Positions 1-9,122 of a stretch of DNA of 64,000 nucleotides are shown piece after piece (position 1 is the stretch's first letter; each line of letters begins with the position of its first letter). The stretch covers positions 1 through 64,000 of the forward strand of contig JAZUIN010000046.1 of the NCBI GenBank assembly GCA_045642225.1, read 5' to 3'. This DNA is from RUG191 sp045642225. Its GTDB lineage: Bacteria > Bacillota > Clostridia > Lachnospirales > Lachnospiraceae. Below the pieces are notes generated by a model. It did not search any database, was not told the DNA's origin, and saw only the letters and a program-made list of their open reading frames with translations. Both the position numbers and the translations under genes were made by a program.

Positions 1-148
1 TGGCAAGGATGTGGCCATTCTCGAAGCCGGAAAGGTAAAAGGCGAAGCAAAGGTAATAGGTATTGATGATAAATGTCAATTACAAGTTAAATTAAAGGGA
101 CAAGAAGAAATAACTATATTGAATTCTGGAGAGATTAGCGTAAGATAA
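1..148 (+). CDS. birA: Biotin-protein ligase BirA, C-terminal end (partial)
   Basis: This is the 3' end of a gene that starts before the window. Reading from base 2, 48 codons end at TAA 146-148. The encoded tail begins GKDVAILEAGKVKGEAKV and ends LNSGEISVR. It fits the small SH3-like C-terminal domain of biotin-[acetyl-CoA carboxylase] ligase, in which a GEVSIR/GEISVR ending is common. BirA makes biotinyl-AMP and transfers biotin to carrier-protein lysines. The catalytic domain lies outside the window, so this rests on the tail alone. The gene converges on treR with a gap of only 8 bases and no clear terminator between them. Confidence 0.7.
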   Translation, partial: GKDVAILEAGKVKGEAKVIGIDDKCQLQVKLKGQEEITILNSGEISVR

Positions 149-156
149 AATTATTG

Positions 157-879
157 TTATTTTATTCTTGTATTTACAGTACGAAAAACGAAATGTTTAG
201 GACTGTGCCTTGATTGTGTGAATTCAAACATTATACCATCAGAATTATAAGTGTTACTTGATACTGCAGCTATACAGTTAAGTTCATTGAGCTCGAGATA
301 TTTGTCGTCGTTTTCAGTCTTAGGTTCTACACTAATTGATTTTTTTGATGTTGTTATATTAATATTTAGTTCGTTTTCAAGATAATGATAAATAGAATTT
401 TCGGCAATTTCTTTTGTTAAGTTTTTTACAATATCTTTTAGAAAATAATTGTGGTCAATGATAACAGGAGTATTATTGATTATGCGAACACGTTGAATGT
501 AATAGATTTCTTTACCAATTTCGAAACCAGTAAGTTTGTTAATGTCCTCGTCAACATATAATTCTAAAAATAAAATGACTTTCGTCGAATGTTTCATGTT
601 AATTCTTTTTGTTGCTTCTGAGAATGATTCGATACCATCAAGAGTGAACAGTGATTGAACAGTTGGCTCAAAAATAACTTGAACTCCTTTTCCGTGAAGC
701 GCCTGAACATAACCATCTTGGATTAAATCTGCAATAGCTCTTCGTATTGTGTTTCTAGAAGAATTAAATTCCCCAACTAATGTATTTTCAGAAGGAAGAA
801 ATGATTGAAATTTGTAATATCCATTTTCAATCTGTTTTTTTATTGTTTTATAAATTGTATCGTATTTACTCTTAGGCAT
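157..879 (-). CDS. treR: Trehalose operon repressor, GntR/HutC type
   Basis: A transcriptional repressor of 240 residues. It has an N-terminal GntR winged helix-turn-helix (about residues 1-70, with LPSENTLVGEFNSSRNTIRRAI and the wing GYVQALHGKGVQV) and a C-terminal UTRA effector domain. Its position divergent from trehalose PTS and phosphotrehalase genes identifies it as TreR, whose usual inducer is trehalose-6-phosphate. I chose the start MPKSKYD because GGAGAAG lies eight bases upstream of it. An in-frame ATG 15 bases further upstream (892-894) has no ribosome site. Three palindromic operators lie in the gap it shares with treP, so self-repression is likely. The inducer is inferred from the family. 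Confidence 0.88.
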   Translation of the reverse strand: MPKSKYDTIYKTIKKQIENGYYKFQSFLPSENTLVGEFNSSRNTIRRAIADLIQDGYVQALHGKGVQVIFEPTVQSLFTLDGIESFSEATKRINMKHSTKVILFLELYVDEDINKLTGFEIGKEIYYIQRVRIINNTPVIIDHNYFLKDIVKNLTKEIAENSIYHYLENELNINITTSKKSISVEPKTENDDKYLELNELNCIAAVSSNTYNSDGIMFEFTQSRHSPKHFVFRTVNTRIK

Positions 880-928
880 AGAAAGCTTCTCCATATGATA
901 GTATTTTTATTGTAAGTTTATGAGTTGT

Positions 929-944
929 ATTTGTTTAAACAAGT
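929..944. promoter_or_regulatory. TreR-type operator O3 (imperfect)
   Basis: The 16-mer ATTTGTTTAAACAAGT matches the two perfect-armed operators downstream (ACTTGTT-N2-AACAAGT) with one arm mismatch. It lies 50 bases upstream of the treR start, so it probably serves autoregulation. Confidence 0.6.
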
Positions 945-1074
945 ATAGCTATATTATATAACTACTAACTTTTTTTTCAATATGATTTTTTTATAAGAAT
1001 AAAACGCTTTGTTATTAATAAATAATTGTGTAATTATCACATACCTCTAGTGAAAAAATCTTATAATATATCCA

Positions 1075-1104
1075 TTGACGGACTTGTTTGAACAAGTATA
1101 TACT
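1075..1104 (+). promoter_or_regulatory. Promoter of treP-treC
   Basis: A -35 TTGACG (1075-1080) and a -10 TATACT (1099-1104) are 18 bases apart. Operator O1 fills the spacer and O2 covers the expected start of transcription, as expected for a tightly repressed sugar operon. Confidence 0.7.
1082..1097. promoter_or_regulatory. TreR-type operator O1
   Basis: ACTTGTTTGAACAAGT has seven-base inverted arms around a two-base centre. It occupies the spacer between the -35 and -10 of the treP promoter. Confidence 0.75.
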
Positions 1105-1115
1105 TTGTATATACA

Positions 1116-1131
1116 ACTTGTTTGAACAAGT
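1116..1131. promoter_or_regulatory. TreR-type operator O2
   Basis: An exact second copy of ACTTGTTTGAACAAGT, 34 bases from O1 centre to centre. It lies just downstream of the likely start of transcription. Confidence 0.75.
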
Positions 1132-1173
1132 ATTACGCGCGGATAATTATAATGGACATAGGAGGAATTAATA

Positions 1174-2616
1174 ATGGCGAATTACACTAATGATGCCAAA
1201 AAGTTATTAGAACTTGTTGGCGGAAAAGAAAATATCTCAGCCGTTTCACATTGTGTGACACGAATGAGATTTGTACTTAACGATCCATCCAAGGCTGATA
1301 TTGAAGGCATTGAAGGAATGAAAGTTGTAAAAGGTACATTTACACAAGCTGGACAGTTTCAAGTGATTATTGGGAATACAGTTACTGAATTTTACAATGA
1401 TTTTACTAAAGTTGCTGGAATAGAGGGCGTATCCAAAGACGCAGTTAAGAAAGCAGCTAAACAACATCAAAATCTGCTTCAAAGAGCGGTTTCAGCTCTT
1501 GCAGAAATCTTTGCACCGCTAATTCCGGCTATTATTACAGGTGGTCTTATCCTAGGCTTTAGAAATGTAATTGATAGCATGTATTTTTTTGAGAATGGAA
1601 CAAAGACTTTATGTGACATATCTGTTTTTTGGTCAGGTCTTGATGATTTCTTGTGGGTAATTGGTGAAGCTGTTTTTCATATGTTACCAGTTGGAATTTG
1701 TTGGTCTGTTACAAAAAAGATGGGGACAACCCAAATGCTTGGTATTGTTTTAGGTTTGACACTTGTTTCAGGACAGCTTCTTAATGCTTATGAAGTAGCT
1801 GGTACAGCGGCTGCAGAAATTCCAAAGTGGGATTTTGGATTTATAACTGTTGATAAAATTGGTTATCAAGCACAGGTTATTCCAGCTATACTAGCAGCAT
1901 TTTGTTTAGTTTATTTAGAAAAATTCTTTAAGAGGATTACGCCGTCTGTAATTCAAATGGTTGTTGTGCCGTTTATGAGTTTGTTACTTGCTGTAATGGC
2001 AGCTCATTTTGTTCTTGGTCCTATTGGTTGGAAGATAGGTACTGCAATTTCTTCTGTAGTATATGCAGGTATTACAGGTTCGTTTAAGGTTATATTTGGA
2101 GCTTTGTTTGGTTTCTTATATGCACCATTGGTTATTACTGGTTTACATCATATGTCTAATGCTATTGATATGCAGCTTATTGCGGATTATGGTGGGACAA
2201 TGCTATGGCCAATGATTGCTCTTTCTAATATTGCTCAGGGTTCTGCTGTTCTTGGTATGATTTATCTTCAAAGAAAAAGTGCAAGAGCTCAAGAAGTTAA
2301 TATCCCTGCATGTATCTCATGTTATTTAGGTGTTACTGAACCAGCTATGTTTGGTGTAAATTTAAAATATAGTTTTCCATTCCTTTGCGGTATGATTGGT
2401 TCAGCAGCGGCCGCAATAGTATGTGTAGCTACAAGTTCGACAGCTAACGCAATAGGAGTTGGAGGGCTTCCGGGTATATTATCAATGCAGCCTAAATATA
2501 TAGGTACTTTTGCAATTTGTATGCTTATAGCAGTAGTTGTTCCTTTTGTACTTACTGTTATTGTTGGTAAGAGAAAGGGGACTGATAAGAAATTGATGGA
2601 AGTTGATGCAGCATGA
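1174..2616 (+). CDS. treP: Trehalose-specific PTS EIIBC component
   Basis: A phosphotransferase permease of 480 residues that imports trehalose as trehalose-6-phosphate. The EIIB domain (about 1-90) has its phospho-accepting cysteine at C27 in SHCVTRMRF. The EIIC membrane domain (about 105-470) contains GLHH and the conserved GVTEPAMFGVN region. No EIIA domain is fused, so phosphate probably comes from a separate glucose-type EIIA. AGGAGG (1160-1165) lies nine bases before the ATG. The stop overlaps the start of treC, giving translational coupling. Substrate specificity is inferred from the treC and treR neighbours; EIIC sequence alone would not separate trehalose from related beta-glucoside or sucrose permeases. 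Confidence 0.9.
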   Translation: MANYTNDAKKLLELVGGKENISAVSHCVTRMRFVLNDPSKADIEGIEGMKVVKGTFTQAGQFQVIIGNTVTEFYNDFTKVAGIEGVSKDAVKKAAKQHQNLLQRAVSALAEIFAPLIPAIITGGLILGFRNVIDSMYFFENGTKTLCDISVFWSGLDDFLWVIGEAVFHMLPVGICWSVTKKMGTTQMLGIVLGLTLVSGQLLNAYEVAGTAAAEIPKWDFGFITVDKIGYQAQVIPAILAAFCLVYLEKFFKRITPSVIQMVVVPFMSLLLAVMAAHFVLGPIGWKIGTAISSVVYAGITGSFKVIFGALFGFLYAPLVITGLHHMSNAIDMQLIADYGGTMLWPMIALSNIAQGSAVLGMIYLQRKSARAQEVNIPACISCYLGVTEPAMFGVNLKYSFPFLCGMIGSAAAAIVCVATSSTANAIGVGGLPGILSMQPKYIGTFAICMLIAVVVPFVLTVIVGKRKGTDKKLMEVDAA

Positions 2617-4268
2617 GTTATTTTAAAGATAAAGTAATTTATCAGATTTATCCAAAATCTTTTTACGATACTAATGGAGACGGGGTTGGTGATATTAAGG
2701 GCGTTACAGATAAGCTTGATTATCTTAAGAAATTAGGAATAGATTATATATGGTTGACACCTTTTTTTGTATCACCACAGAATGATAATGGTTATGATGT
2801 GGCTGATTATTATAATATTGATCCAAGTTATGGAGTGATGGATGATGTTGAAGAATTAATCAGAGAAGCTGATAAACGTGGAATAGGTTTAATGTTTGAT
2901 ATGGTTTTTAACCATACATCAACAGAACATGAATGGTTTAAGAAGGCGATGTCTGGAGACGAAAGATATCAGAATTACTATATATTTAGAGAGGGAGAAT
3001 CAGATAAAGCACCGACTAATTGGCTATCTAAATTTGGTGGTAGTGCATGGGAATATGTGCCTAATCTTAGGAAATGGTATTTGCATTTATTTGATAAAAC
3101 TCAAGCGGATCTGAATTGGGATAATAAAGAAGTTAGAGATGAATTAAAAAAAGTAATTTTGTATTGGAAAGCAAAGGGCATAAAGGGTTTTCGATTTGAT
3201 GTTGTTAATCTTATTTCTAAACCAGAATTGTTTGAAAGTGATATGGAGGGAGATGGCCGAAGGTTTTATACCGATGGACCTCATGTACATGAGTATATCA
3301 AAGAAATTATTTCTGATACGAATATATCAGATATGGTAACAGTTGGAGAAATGTCATCAACATCACTTGATGAATGTATTCGTTATACTAACCCTGACGA
3401 GTGTGAACTGTCAATGGTATTCAGTTTCCATCACTTAAAGGTTGATTACAACAATGGTGATAAATGGTCGCTTAAGGAACTTGATTATAATGATCTTAAA
3501 AATATATTTTATGTATGGCAGCTTGGAATGCAGAAGGGACATGGTTGGAATGCATTGTTTTGGTGTAATCATGATCAGCCACGTGCTTTATCAAGATTTG
3601 GTAACGACAAAGAATATCATGATGAATCAGCTAAAATGCTTGCAACAATGATTCATATGATGAAAGGCACTCCTTATATTTATCAGGGTGAGGAGATTGG
3701 TATGACAAATCATGGATATACATCGATTGAACAATATCGTGATGTCGAAAGTTTAAACTATTATAAGATTCTTACGGAAAAAGGATTTAGTTCTGAGGAA
3801 GCTTTAGAAGTACTTCGTCAACGTTCACGAGATAATAATCGTACCCCAATGCAGTGGAATGATTCTGAAAATGCAGGTTTTACATCAGGAAGACCGTGGA
3901 TTATGTGTCCAGAAAATTATCATGTGATAAATGTGGAAAATCAGATTGCTGATAGTTCTTCGATATGGAATTATTATCGTGAACTTATAAAGATTCGCAA
4001 AAATCATAAAGCAATTTCTGAAGGAGAAATATCATTTTTTACTGATGTTCCAGAGGCTGTTTTTGCTTATAGAAGAACACATTGTAAAGAAAATATCGTT
4101 GTATTGGTTAATCTTAAGGAAAATGTTATTTCTATTAGAATGAACGGATTGAAAGTTTATAAAAAGAGGATTATTGGTAATTATACTGATGTATTAGTTG
4201 TTGGTGATGAAATTACTTTAAGAGCGTATGAGGCTGTAGTGTTAAGCGATTGTTTGCAGATTATGTGA
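2613..4268 (+). CDS. treC: Trehalose-6-phosphate hydrolase (GH13)
   Basis: A cytoplasmic enzyme of 551 residues that splits trehalose-6-phosphate into glucose and glucose-6-phosphate. GH13 family signatures are clear: YQIYPKSFYD at the N-terminus, DMVFNHTS, the nucleophile D196 in GFRFDVVN, the acid/base E246 in TVGEMSS, and D321 in CNHDQPR. A short beta domain closes the protein. Length is typical for TreC or oligo-1,6-glucosidase. Oligo-1,6-glucosidase has the same fold, but operon position after a PTS permease favours the phosphorylated substrate. The start overlaps the treP stop by four bases (ATGA), and a strong terminator follows. Confidence 0.9.
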   Translation: MSYFKDKVIYQIYPKSFYDTNGDGVGDIKGVTDKLDYLKKLGIDYIWLTPFFVSPQNDNGYDVADYYNIDPSYGVMDDVEELIREADKRGIGLMFDMVFNHTSTEHEWFKKAMSGDERYQNYYIFREGESDKAPTNWLSKFGGSAWEYVPNLRKWYLHLFDKTQADLNWDNKEVRDELKKVILYWKAKGIKGFRFDVVNLISKPELFESDMEGDGRRFYTDGPHVHEYIKEIISDTNISDMVTVGEMSSTSLDECIRYTNPDECELSMVFSFHHLKVDYNNGDKWSLKELDYNDLKNIFYVWQLGMQKGHGWNALFWCNHDQPRALSRFGNDKEYHDESAKMLATMIHMMKGTPYIYQGEEIGMTNHGYTSIEQYRDVESLNYYKILTEKGFSSEEALEVLRQRSRDNNRTPMQWNDSENAGFTSGRPWIMCPENYHVINVENQIADSSSIWNYYRELIKIRKNHKAISEGEISFFTDVPEAVFAYRRTHCKENIVVLVNLKENVISIRMNGLKVYKKRIIGNYTDVLVVGDEITLRAYEAVVLSDCLQIM

Positions 4269-4288
4269 AGTCGTCTTTTATTTTTGGT

Positions 4289-4318
4289 CGGGATGGTATA
4301 TCACACCATCCCGTTTTT
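4289..4318 (+). terminator. Terminator of the tre operon
   Basis: Nine-base stem CGGGATGGT / ACCATCCCG with a seven-base loop, followed by TTTTT. Confidence 0.9.
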
Positions 4319-4404
4319 GCATGTATATAATGATGTGTTTTATTTTTATAGCAATATAGAGCGATTGATGTTATATTTATAACAAAGAATTAAGGAGGTT
4401 CTGT

Positions 4405-4458
4405 ATGGAATACCAAATTGTAAGGTTCAAAGGAGACATTAATGAAAAATTATTCTAA
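4405..4458 (+). CDS. Possible 17-codon leader peptide
   Basis: AAGGAGG lies eight bases before an ATG that opens a 17-codon frame (begins MEYQIVRFKGDIN). It ends inside the next gene in another frame. The next gene has its own AAGGAG within this leader. Translation of the leader could couple to the membrane protein downstream. No conservation evidence is available here, so it may be chance. Confidence 0.3.
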   Translation: MEYQIVRFKGDINEKLF

Positions 4459-5116
4459 AGGGCAAAGGAATGTGTCATATATTTTGTCAATTGTTGCAAT
4501 TATTTCTGTAATAGTTGGCGTAGTGCTCAGCGCTTTGGCAGGAGTAGTAGCGTTCATGGGCGGTTATAGAGTGTTTATGTATTTTACTATTCAATCTAAT
4601 ATCGCGGTGGCTATTTTATCGTGCATCGGAATTTATTATATTTCTAAAGACAGAGTTGGTAAGATATGGCCTATAGTAAAATTTGTAGGTACGGTATCTA
4701 TTACGCTTACTGGCATGGTATTTTGCTTTGTGCTTGCGCCTGCATTAGGTGCAGAGGCGTGGAATATTCAAAATATTCTTACTCATGTTGTAGTGCCACT
4801 TACAGCAATTGTTGATTTTTTTGTAGTCGGACAAAGTTATTCGATTAGTAAGAAGTCAGTGTTTTTTGTAATTATTCCGCCACTTTTATATGCAATATAT
4901 GCTGGGATTGGTTATGCTGTAGGCTGGAAATTCTCAGAAACAACGACATATCCATATTTCTTTTTGAATTGGGGAAGTGAAGCAGGGGCATTTGGCTTTT
5001 CTAAGGAACTTCCATTCATGGGATGTATGTGGTGGATTATTGCACTATTGATATTTTTGATACTCGTGGGGTTGTTGTATCTATGGATACTAGATTTATT
5101 GAAGAAAAGAAAATAG
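4442..5116 (+). CDS. Pr6Pr-family integral membrane protein
   Basis: An integral membrane protein of 224 residues with about six hydrophobic segments. The family pattern of Pr6Pr / FAR-17a-AIG1-like proteins is visible: YFTIQSNIAVAIL in the second segment, HVVVPLTAIVDFF in the fourth, and YPYFFLNW near the C-terminus. Eukaryotic relatives hydrolyse fatty-acid esters of hydroxy fatty acids using conserved Thr and His residues; the T of FTIQSN and the H of THVVVPL would be the counterparts. The bacterial role is not established. AAGGAG precedes the start. YdcF follows 26 bases later, so the two are probably cotranscribed. Confidence 0.8.
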   Translation: MKNYSKGQRNVSYILSIVAIISVIVGVVLSALAGVVAFMGGYRVFMYFTIQSNIAVAILSCIGIYYISKDRVGKIWPIVKFVGTVSITLTGMVFCFVLAPALGAEAWNIQNILTHVVVPLTAIVDFFVVGQSYSISKKSVFFVIIPPLLYAIYAGIGYAVGWKFSETTTYPYFFLNWGSEAGAFGFSKELPFMGCMWWIIALLIFLILVGLLYLWILDLLKKRK

Positions 5117-5142
5117 TTTTATAAAAGTTTGAAAGAAGTTAT

Positions 5143-6639
5143 ATGAAGAATTTTTTGAAAAATCATCCAATATTTATTGCAGTAATACTGGGGCTTTTGA
5201 CAATGACGGTTACAATCATAGTTTCGGTCAAGGAAGGTCAGCATTATTATTATAATATTCATAAGATTGAGGATGAAATTACTGATGTAAAGGTTGAACA
5301 ATTATCAAAGGATAAAGAACAGATTTATTTGCTTAATGTATCAGGTATTGATTATGGCAAAGATTCCGTTAACATTTATTTTGATGCTGTAAATCCTGGA
5401 GAGGGATTGTTGAGAATTACTTATATGAGTCATATGCTAAATGGTGATTCAGAGCAAAAGATTATTGAGCCAAAGCTAGAGGTGTCCGATTGGAAAGTAA
5501 TATATATCGGAAAGGGCGTTTATAATCATAATGGAATTACTGCAATCCACTGGGGGATTGGTATTTATAGCTTGCTAATGAGCTTGTATTTTGTATGGCG
5601 AAGAAAGGAACTATCCAAAACAAATAGATATTCGTATTCGTATATAAGTACTTGGTCATGTCAGTTGTATTTTTTAGGTATACTTCTTATATTTGTAGCT
5701 ACATCGATAATTTCTTTGGTGAAGCTAAATTATGTAGATGTGCAATTTGTAGGAACGGTAACAAACATAATTCTGTTGCTTTTTGCAGTAGTATCGTTTC
5801 CTTTGGTATTTATTTTTGCCCTTGTGATGGCAATTAGTAATATTGCTTTAATACGTCATGAAGGAAAACGTCTTAGCAATATGCTTGGAATAGGAGCTGG
5901 TATAGGCTTAATAGTTGCAGTTTGGATAATGGTAATATTTTTTGCGGTATTTATAATGTATGGTGATGATAACGCGACTATTGCTGTTTTATATTCAGTG
6001 ACTAATGCATTTTACACAGTTTTCCTTTCTGTTCTGGGTGGATCAATTATAAGTGTGGCTATTGCTGGACAGCACAAGCCTTCTATGGACAAGGATTATA
6101 TAATAATTTTGGGATGCGCAATTAGAAAAGATGGAACACTTTATCCACTCATTCAAGGTCGTGTGGATGCTGCTATAGACTTTTGGAAAAAACAGAAGAA
6201 ATATACTGGTAAGACGGCAGTATTTGTTCCTTCTGGTGGACAAGGTATAGATGAAATTATTCCAGAAGGTGAAGCAATGAAGCGATATCTCTTGGAACAG
6301 GGGATTGACGAAAAATATATTTTGGCTGAAACAAAGTCAACAACAACTAGTGAAAATATGAGGTTTTCGAAAGAGTTAATCGACAAGATTAATCCGACAG
6401 CAAAGATAGCATTTTCAACAACGAACTATCATGTGATGAGAAGTGGAATACTTGCAGGACAAGAAGGAGTGCAGGCTGAAGGAATAGGTGCACGTACGAA
6501 ATGGTATTTTTGGCCTAATGCACTTTTGCGAGAAGTTGTAGGAATGTTTGCATATCAACCTAAAGTGGAAATTTTGACGATGATAGTTTTAGGAGTTGTG
6601 GCTGGTTTGTTCGGATATTTATATTATGAAATTATGTAA
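5143..6639 (+). CDS. YdcF/DUF218 protein with membrane-spanning N-terminal half
   Basis: A protein of 498 residues. An N-terminal hydrophobic helix (about 10-30) is followed by an outside segment, then five or so membrane segments (about 130-305). A DUF218 (YdcF/SanA/ElyC) domain spans about 317-475, with DYIIILGCAIRKDG, GRVDAAIDFW, VPSGGQG, GEAMKRYL and TTNYHVMRSG. A last membrane helix ends the chain. DUF218 proteins such as ElyC and SanA affect cell-envelope integrity, but the chemistry is poorly known. An envelope role is inferred. It appears to form an operon with the upstream Pr6Pr gene. Confidence 0.82.
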   Translation: MKNFLKNHPIFIAVILGLLTMTVTIIVSVKEGQHYYYNIHKIEDEITDVKVEQLSKDKEQIYLLNVSGIDYGKDSVNIYFDAVNPGEGLLRITYMSHMLNGDSEQKIIEPKLEVSDWKVIYIGKGVYNHNGITAIHWGIGIYSLLMSLYFVWRRKELSKTNRYSYSYISTWSCQLYFLGILLIFVATSIISLVKLNYVDVQFVGTVTNIILLLFAVVSFPLVFIFALVMAISNIALIRHEGKRLSNMLGIGAGIGLIVAVWIMVIFFAVFIMYGDDNATIAVLYSVTNAFYTVFLSVLGGSIISVAIAGQHKPSMDKDYIIILGCAIRKDGTLYPLIQGRVDAAIDFWKKQKKYTGKTAVFVPSGGQGIDEIIPEGEAMKRYLLEQGIDEKYILAETKSTTTSENMRFSKELIDKINPTAKIAFSTTNYHVMRSGILAGQEGVQAEGIGARTKWYFWPNALLREVVGMFAYQPKVEILTMIVLGVVAGLFGYLYYEIM

Positions 6640-6718
6640 GACCATATACAGCAGGTAGAGTATGTATGGATTTCGAAGTATAATTGTGATGAAATGATTG
6701 TTATAAGGAAATTAAATA

Positions 6719-6734
6719 TTAGTATTACATTAGT
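6719..6734 (+). promoter_or_regulatory. TTAGT direct repeat, 11-bp phase (regulator box A)
   Basis: TTAGT-N6-TTAGT upstream of the small membrane protein gene. Two sibling sites lie at 7253 and 9964, around the two-component genes. PhoB-type winged-helix regulators usually bind such phased direct repeats. Confidence 0.5.
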
Positions 6735-6855
6735 AAAAAACAAGTAATATGGTTTGTGAAAGCGGTTCTGTCATTAAAATATAGAAATGAGAGAGCTGCT
6801 TTTTCAATATCTAGGAGAGTTTTCGGAATTTGTTGTAATATGGAGGTGAAAACAA

Positions 6856-7233
6856 ATGAATAAGGGTGAGCAGTCAGGTAAGAATAGTAATAAGAATTCC
6901 CGTGCAAAATATACTATGATAACTGTATGCATAGGGGCTGGGTTATTAGTATTAGGAATAATACTTGTACTCATATATGCCTTTTCGACAGAATATATGG
7001 ATGAGTTTGGGATTATTTATAAAGAAAACTTCGTTTTGGCGATTTTGGGATTTTTATCGATTATATTTGGAATGATTACATATTTAATAGTGGTAGTTAA
7101 TAATCTTTTCATGATATTTATGAGCAAAAACAATCCAAATTGGACATTGCAAATAGTAACAACTACTGTGTGTTTAAGTGTTTTAGTGTTTTTTGTTACA
7201 TTTTTTGTTATTATAATTATAGGAAATGTCTAA
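6856..7233 (+). CDS. Small three-helix membrane protein, unknown
   Basis: I do not recognise this 125-residue protein. It begins with a charged, Asn/Lys/Ser-rich stretch (MNKGEQSGKNSNKNSRAK). Three hydrophobic segments follow (about 22-45, 58-85 and 98-122). GGAGGTG lies just ahead of the ATG, so translation is likely. It sits directly upstream of a LytS-type kinase and regulator, and a TTAGT-N6-TTAGT repeat like the one ahead of the kinase gene precedes it. That suggests common control, but no function can be given. Confidence 0.8.
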   Translation: MNKGEQSGKNSNKNSRAKYTMITVCIGAGLLVLGIILVLIYAFSTEYMDEFGIIYKENFVLAILGFLSIIFGMITYLIVVVNNLFMIFMSKNNPNWTLQIVTTTVCLSVLVFFVTFFVIIIIGNV

Positions 7234-7252
7234 TAAAACGAAGCTTAATATA

Positions 7253-7279
7253 TTAGTATGGTGTTAGTGATGCGTTAGT
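7253..7279 (+). promoter_or_regulatory. Triple TTAGT repeat (regulator box B)
   Basis: TTAGT occurs at 7253, 7264 and 7275, exactly one helical turn apart, with a further copy at 7299. It lies about 80 bases before the kinase gene, so autoregulation by the neighbouring response regulator is likely. Confidence 0.6.
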
Positions 7280-7355
7280 ATATGTATCATAAACTAGGTT
7301 AGTAAGATGTTTGAAGGATTGTTTTTTAGTTCTTCTGTGTTGAGAGGTATGGAAA

Positions 7356-9122
7356 ATGAGTAAATTAAAGCCAATTATCTTAAATATTATTTTAATAGTA
7401 ACAGTGGCTATGGTGTTTATTTTGTTTTCTGTAGTTGTACATAATCATTTGGCGAAAAACTACGTATCAGTAAACGATAGAATTGAGGTAGAAAGTAAAG
7501 ATGCTGATGGTGTAGTTTCACTTAGTGTAAAGCTTCCGGAAGAAAAACTTGTTGACGATGGAGTTCTTTCTTTTGTTATATACAGCGCTGTAGTAGAAGC
7601 GTACTACCATGAAGAATTGATAGGGGCATTTGGTCAAGAGGATGCAGTCAATGGAAGGATGCTAGGGCAGCAATATTGCTTTGTTTCTATTCCAGATGTG
7701 GCTTGGGGTGATGAGCTTAAGATAGTTTTGCGTCCGACAGAAAAAAATGCGTTAGAGGATTTGTCACCACAGTTTTATGTGGTAGAGAAGAATATGACGC
7801 ATATAATGCCAATTTGTTCTCAGCCAGCTGCATTTTTTATAGTAATTATTTTGATGGCGATTGGTATTTTTGGAACAGTTGTGTGTATTTTTGGCATAAT
7901 AAGAAAACAAGAAGTAGAAAAGGGATTATATATTTGTCTTTCAGCACTTTTGATTTCTATTTGGATGATTTGTGCAGACGGATTTTATGTCGTTTTTAAC
8001 TTTACGGAATATTTTTGGAAGCCATTAGAATACATTTCAGGCTTCTTGTGTGCAATTCCATTATTGATGTTGTATGAGAATCTTTCTAGAGATAATGATA
8101 AATGGAATAGAGCATTCAAAATGGCATTGACTGTTATGGTAGTTGAAAATGTTATTGTTAATGTGTTCAATTTTACAAACATTTTACATTTTCATGATAC
8201 GAAAATATTTATGTATTTGTTGATATTTGCGTGTATATTGTTGATTGCAGGACATTCCTTTGCATTTAGAAAGAAGGATGCGGCCAATAGAGCGTTGGTT
8301 ACAGGCTTTTCTATATTTATTATTTCTTGCGGCATCGAAGTGGGAATTTTGATTTTCCCAACCGAAAGAACCTGGGGATATTTTACGAATTTGATTAGCA
8401 TAGGTGTGCTGCTCTTATTTGTTTATTTGTTGATATATGTTTATATTGATAATACAGAAGAAAGAACAAGGGCAATGCTTCTTCAGATGAGAACAGAACG
8501 ATTGAAAAGTGAACTTGAAGTTAGTAAGGTGCGCTCGATGGTGGCTCAAATGCAACCACATTTTCTATATAATGCGTTAGCATCTATACAAGAAATAATT
8601 TATGAGGATCCTGATTATGCGTCAAAAGTGGTTGGGGATTTTGCAACATATCTACGAGGTGCAGTACGTGCAATGTCGGATGTTCAGCGACTGCCATTTG
8701 TTGAAGAACTCAAAAATATAAAAGCCTATGTAGAAATTGAAAGAGTAAGATTAGGTGATAGATTAGAGGTGGAATATCAAATTGAAGATGAAGATTTTGA
8801 GGTTCCACCGTTGAGTATACAACCTTTGGTCGAAAATGCAATTCGACATGGAGTATATCAGAGAGGGCCGGCTGGAGGAAAGGTAATATTAAGGACCTTT
8901 GAAGAGCAGGACAATTATATTTTGAAAGTGATAGATGATGGTGTAGGATTTGATGTAGAGAAGATTCAGCAAGAAGTTCGTGATAATAAACGTGATTCTG
9001 CTGGGATGAAAAATCTTATTTCGCGTTTGGAGATGTTATCAAAAGCGTCAGTAAATATAGATAGTGTAATTGGAGTTGGGACTACAGTTACGGTTACGAT
9101 TCCTAAGGATGGAGGGCAATAA
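7356..9122 (+). CDS. LytS/YehU-type membrane sensor histidine kinase
   Basis: A sensor kinase of 588 residues. An N-terminal anchor is followed by an extracytoplasmic beta-rich region (about 35-155), then about seven membrane segments (about 158-365) like 7TM-DISM receptors. The His_kinase dimerisation region carries the phospho-accepting histidine in QMQPHFLYNALASI. A HATPase domain has the N-box SIQPLVENAIRHGV and the G-box DDGVGFD. The ligand is unknown. The stop overlaps the start of the response regulator (TAATG). Kinases of this family usually pair with LytTR regulators, whereas this partner has a winged helix. A paralogous pair lies at 28.3 kb. Confidence 0.9.
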   Translation: MSKLKPIILNIILIVTVAMVFILFSVVVHNHLAKNYVSVNDRIEVESKDADGVVSLSVKLPEEKLVDDGVLSFVIYSAVVEAYYHEELIGAFGQEDAVNGRMLGQQYCFVSIPDVAWGDELKIVLRPTEKNALEDLSPQFYVVEKNMTHIMPICSQPAAFFIVIILMAIGIFGTVVCIFGIIRKQEVEKGLYICLSALLISIWMICADGFYVVFNFTEYFWKPLEYISGFLCAIPLLMLYENLSRDNDKWNRAFKMALTVMVVENVIVNVFNFTNILHFHDTKIFMYLLIFACILLIAGHSFAFRKKDAANRALVTGFSIFIISCGIEVGILIFPTERTWGYFTNLISIGVLLLFVYLLIYVYIDNTEERTRAMLLQMRTERLKSELEVSKVRSMVAQMQPHFLYNALASIQEIIYEDPDYASKVVGDFATYLRGAVRAMSDVQRLPFVEELKNIKAYVEIERVRLGDRLEVEYQIEDEDFEVPPLSIQPLVENAIRHGVYQRGPAGGKVILRTFEEQDNYILKVIDDGVGFDVEKIQQEVRDNKRDSAGMKNLISRLEMLSKASVNIDSVIGVGTTVTVTIPKDGGQ

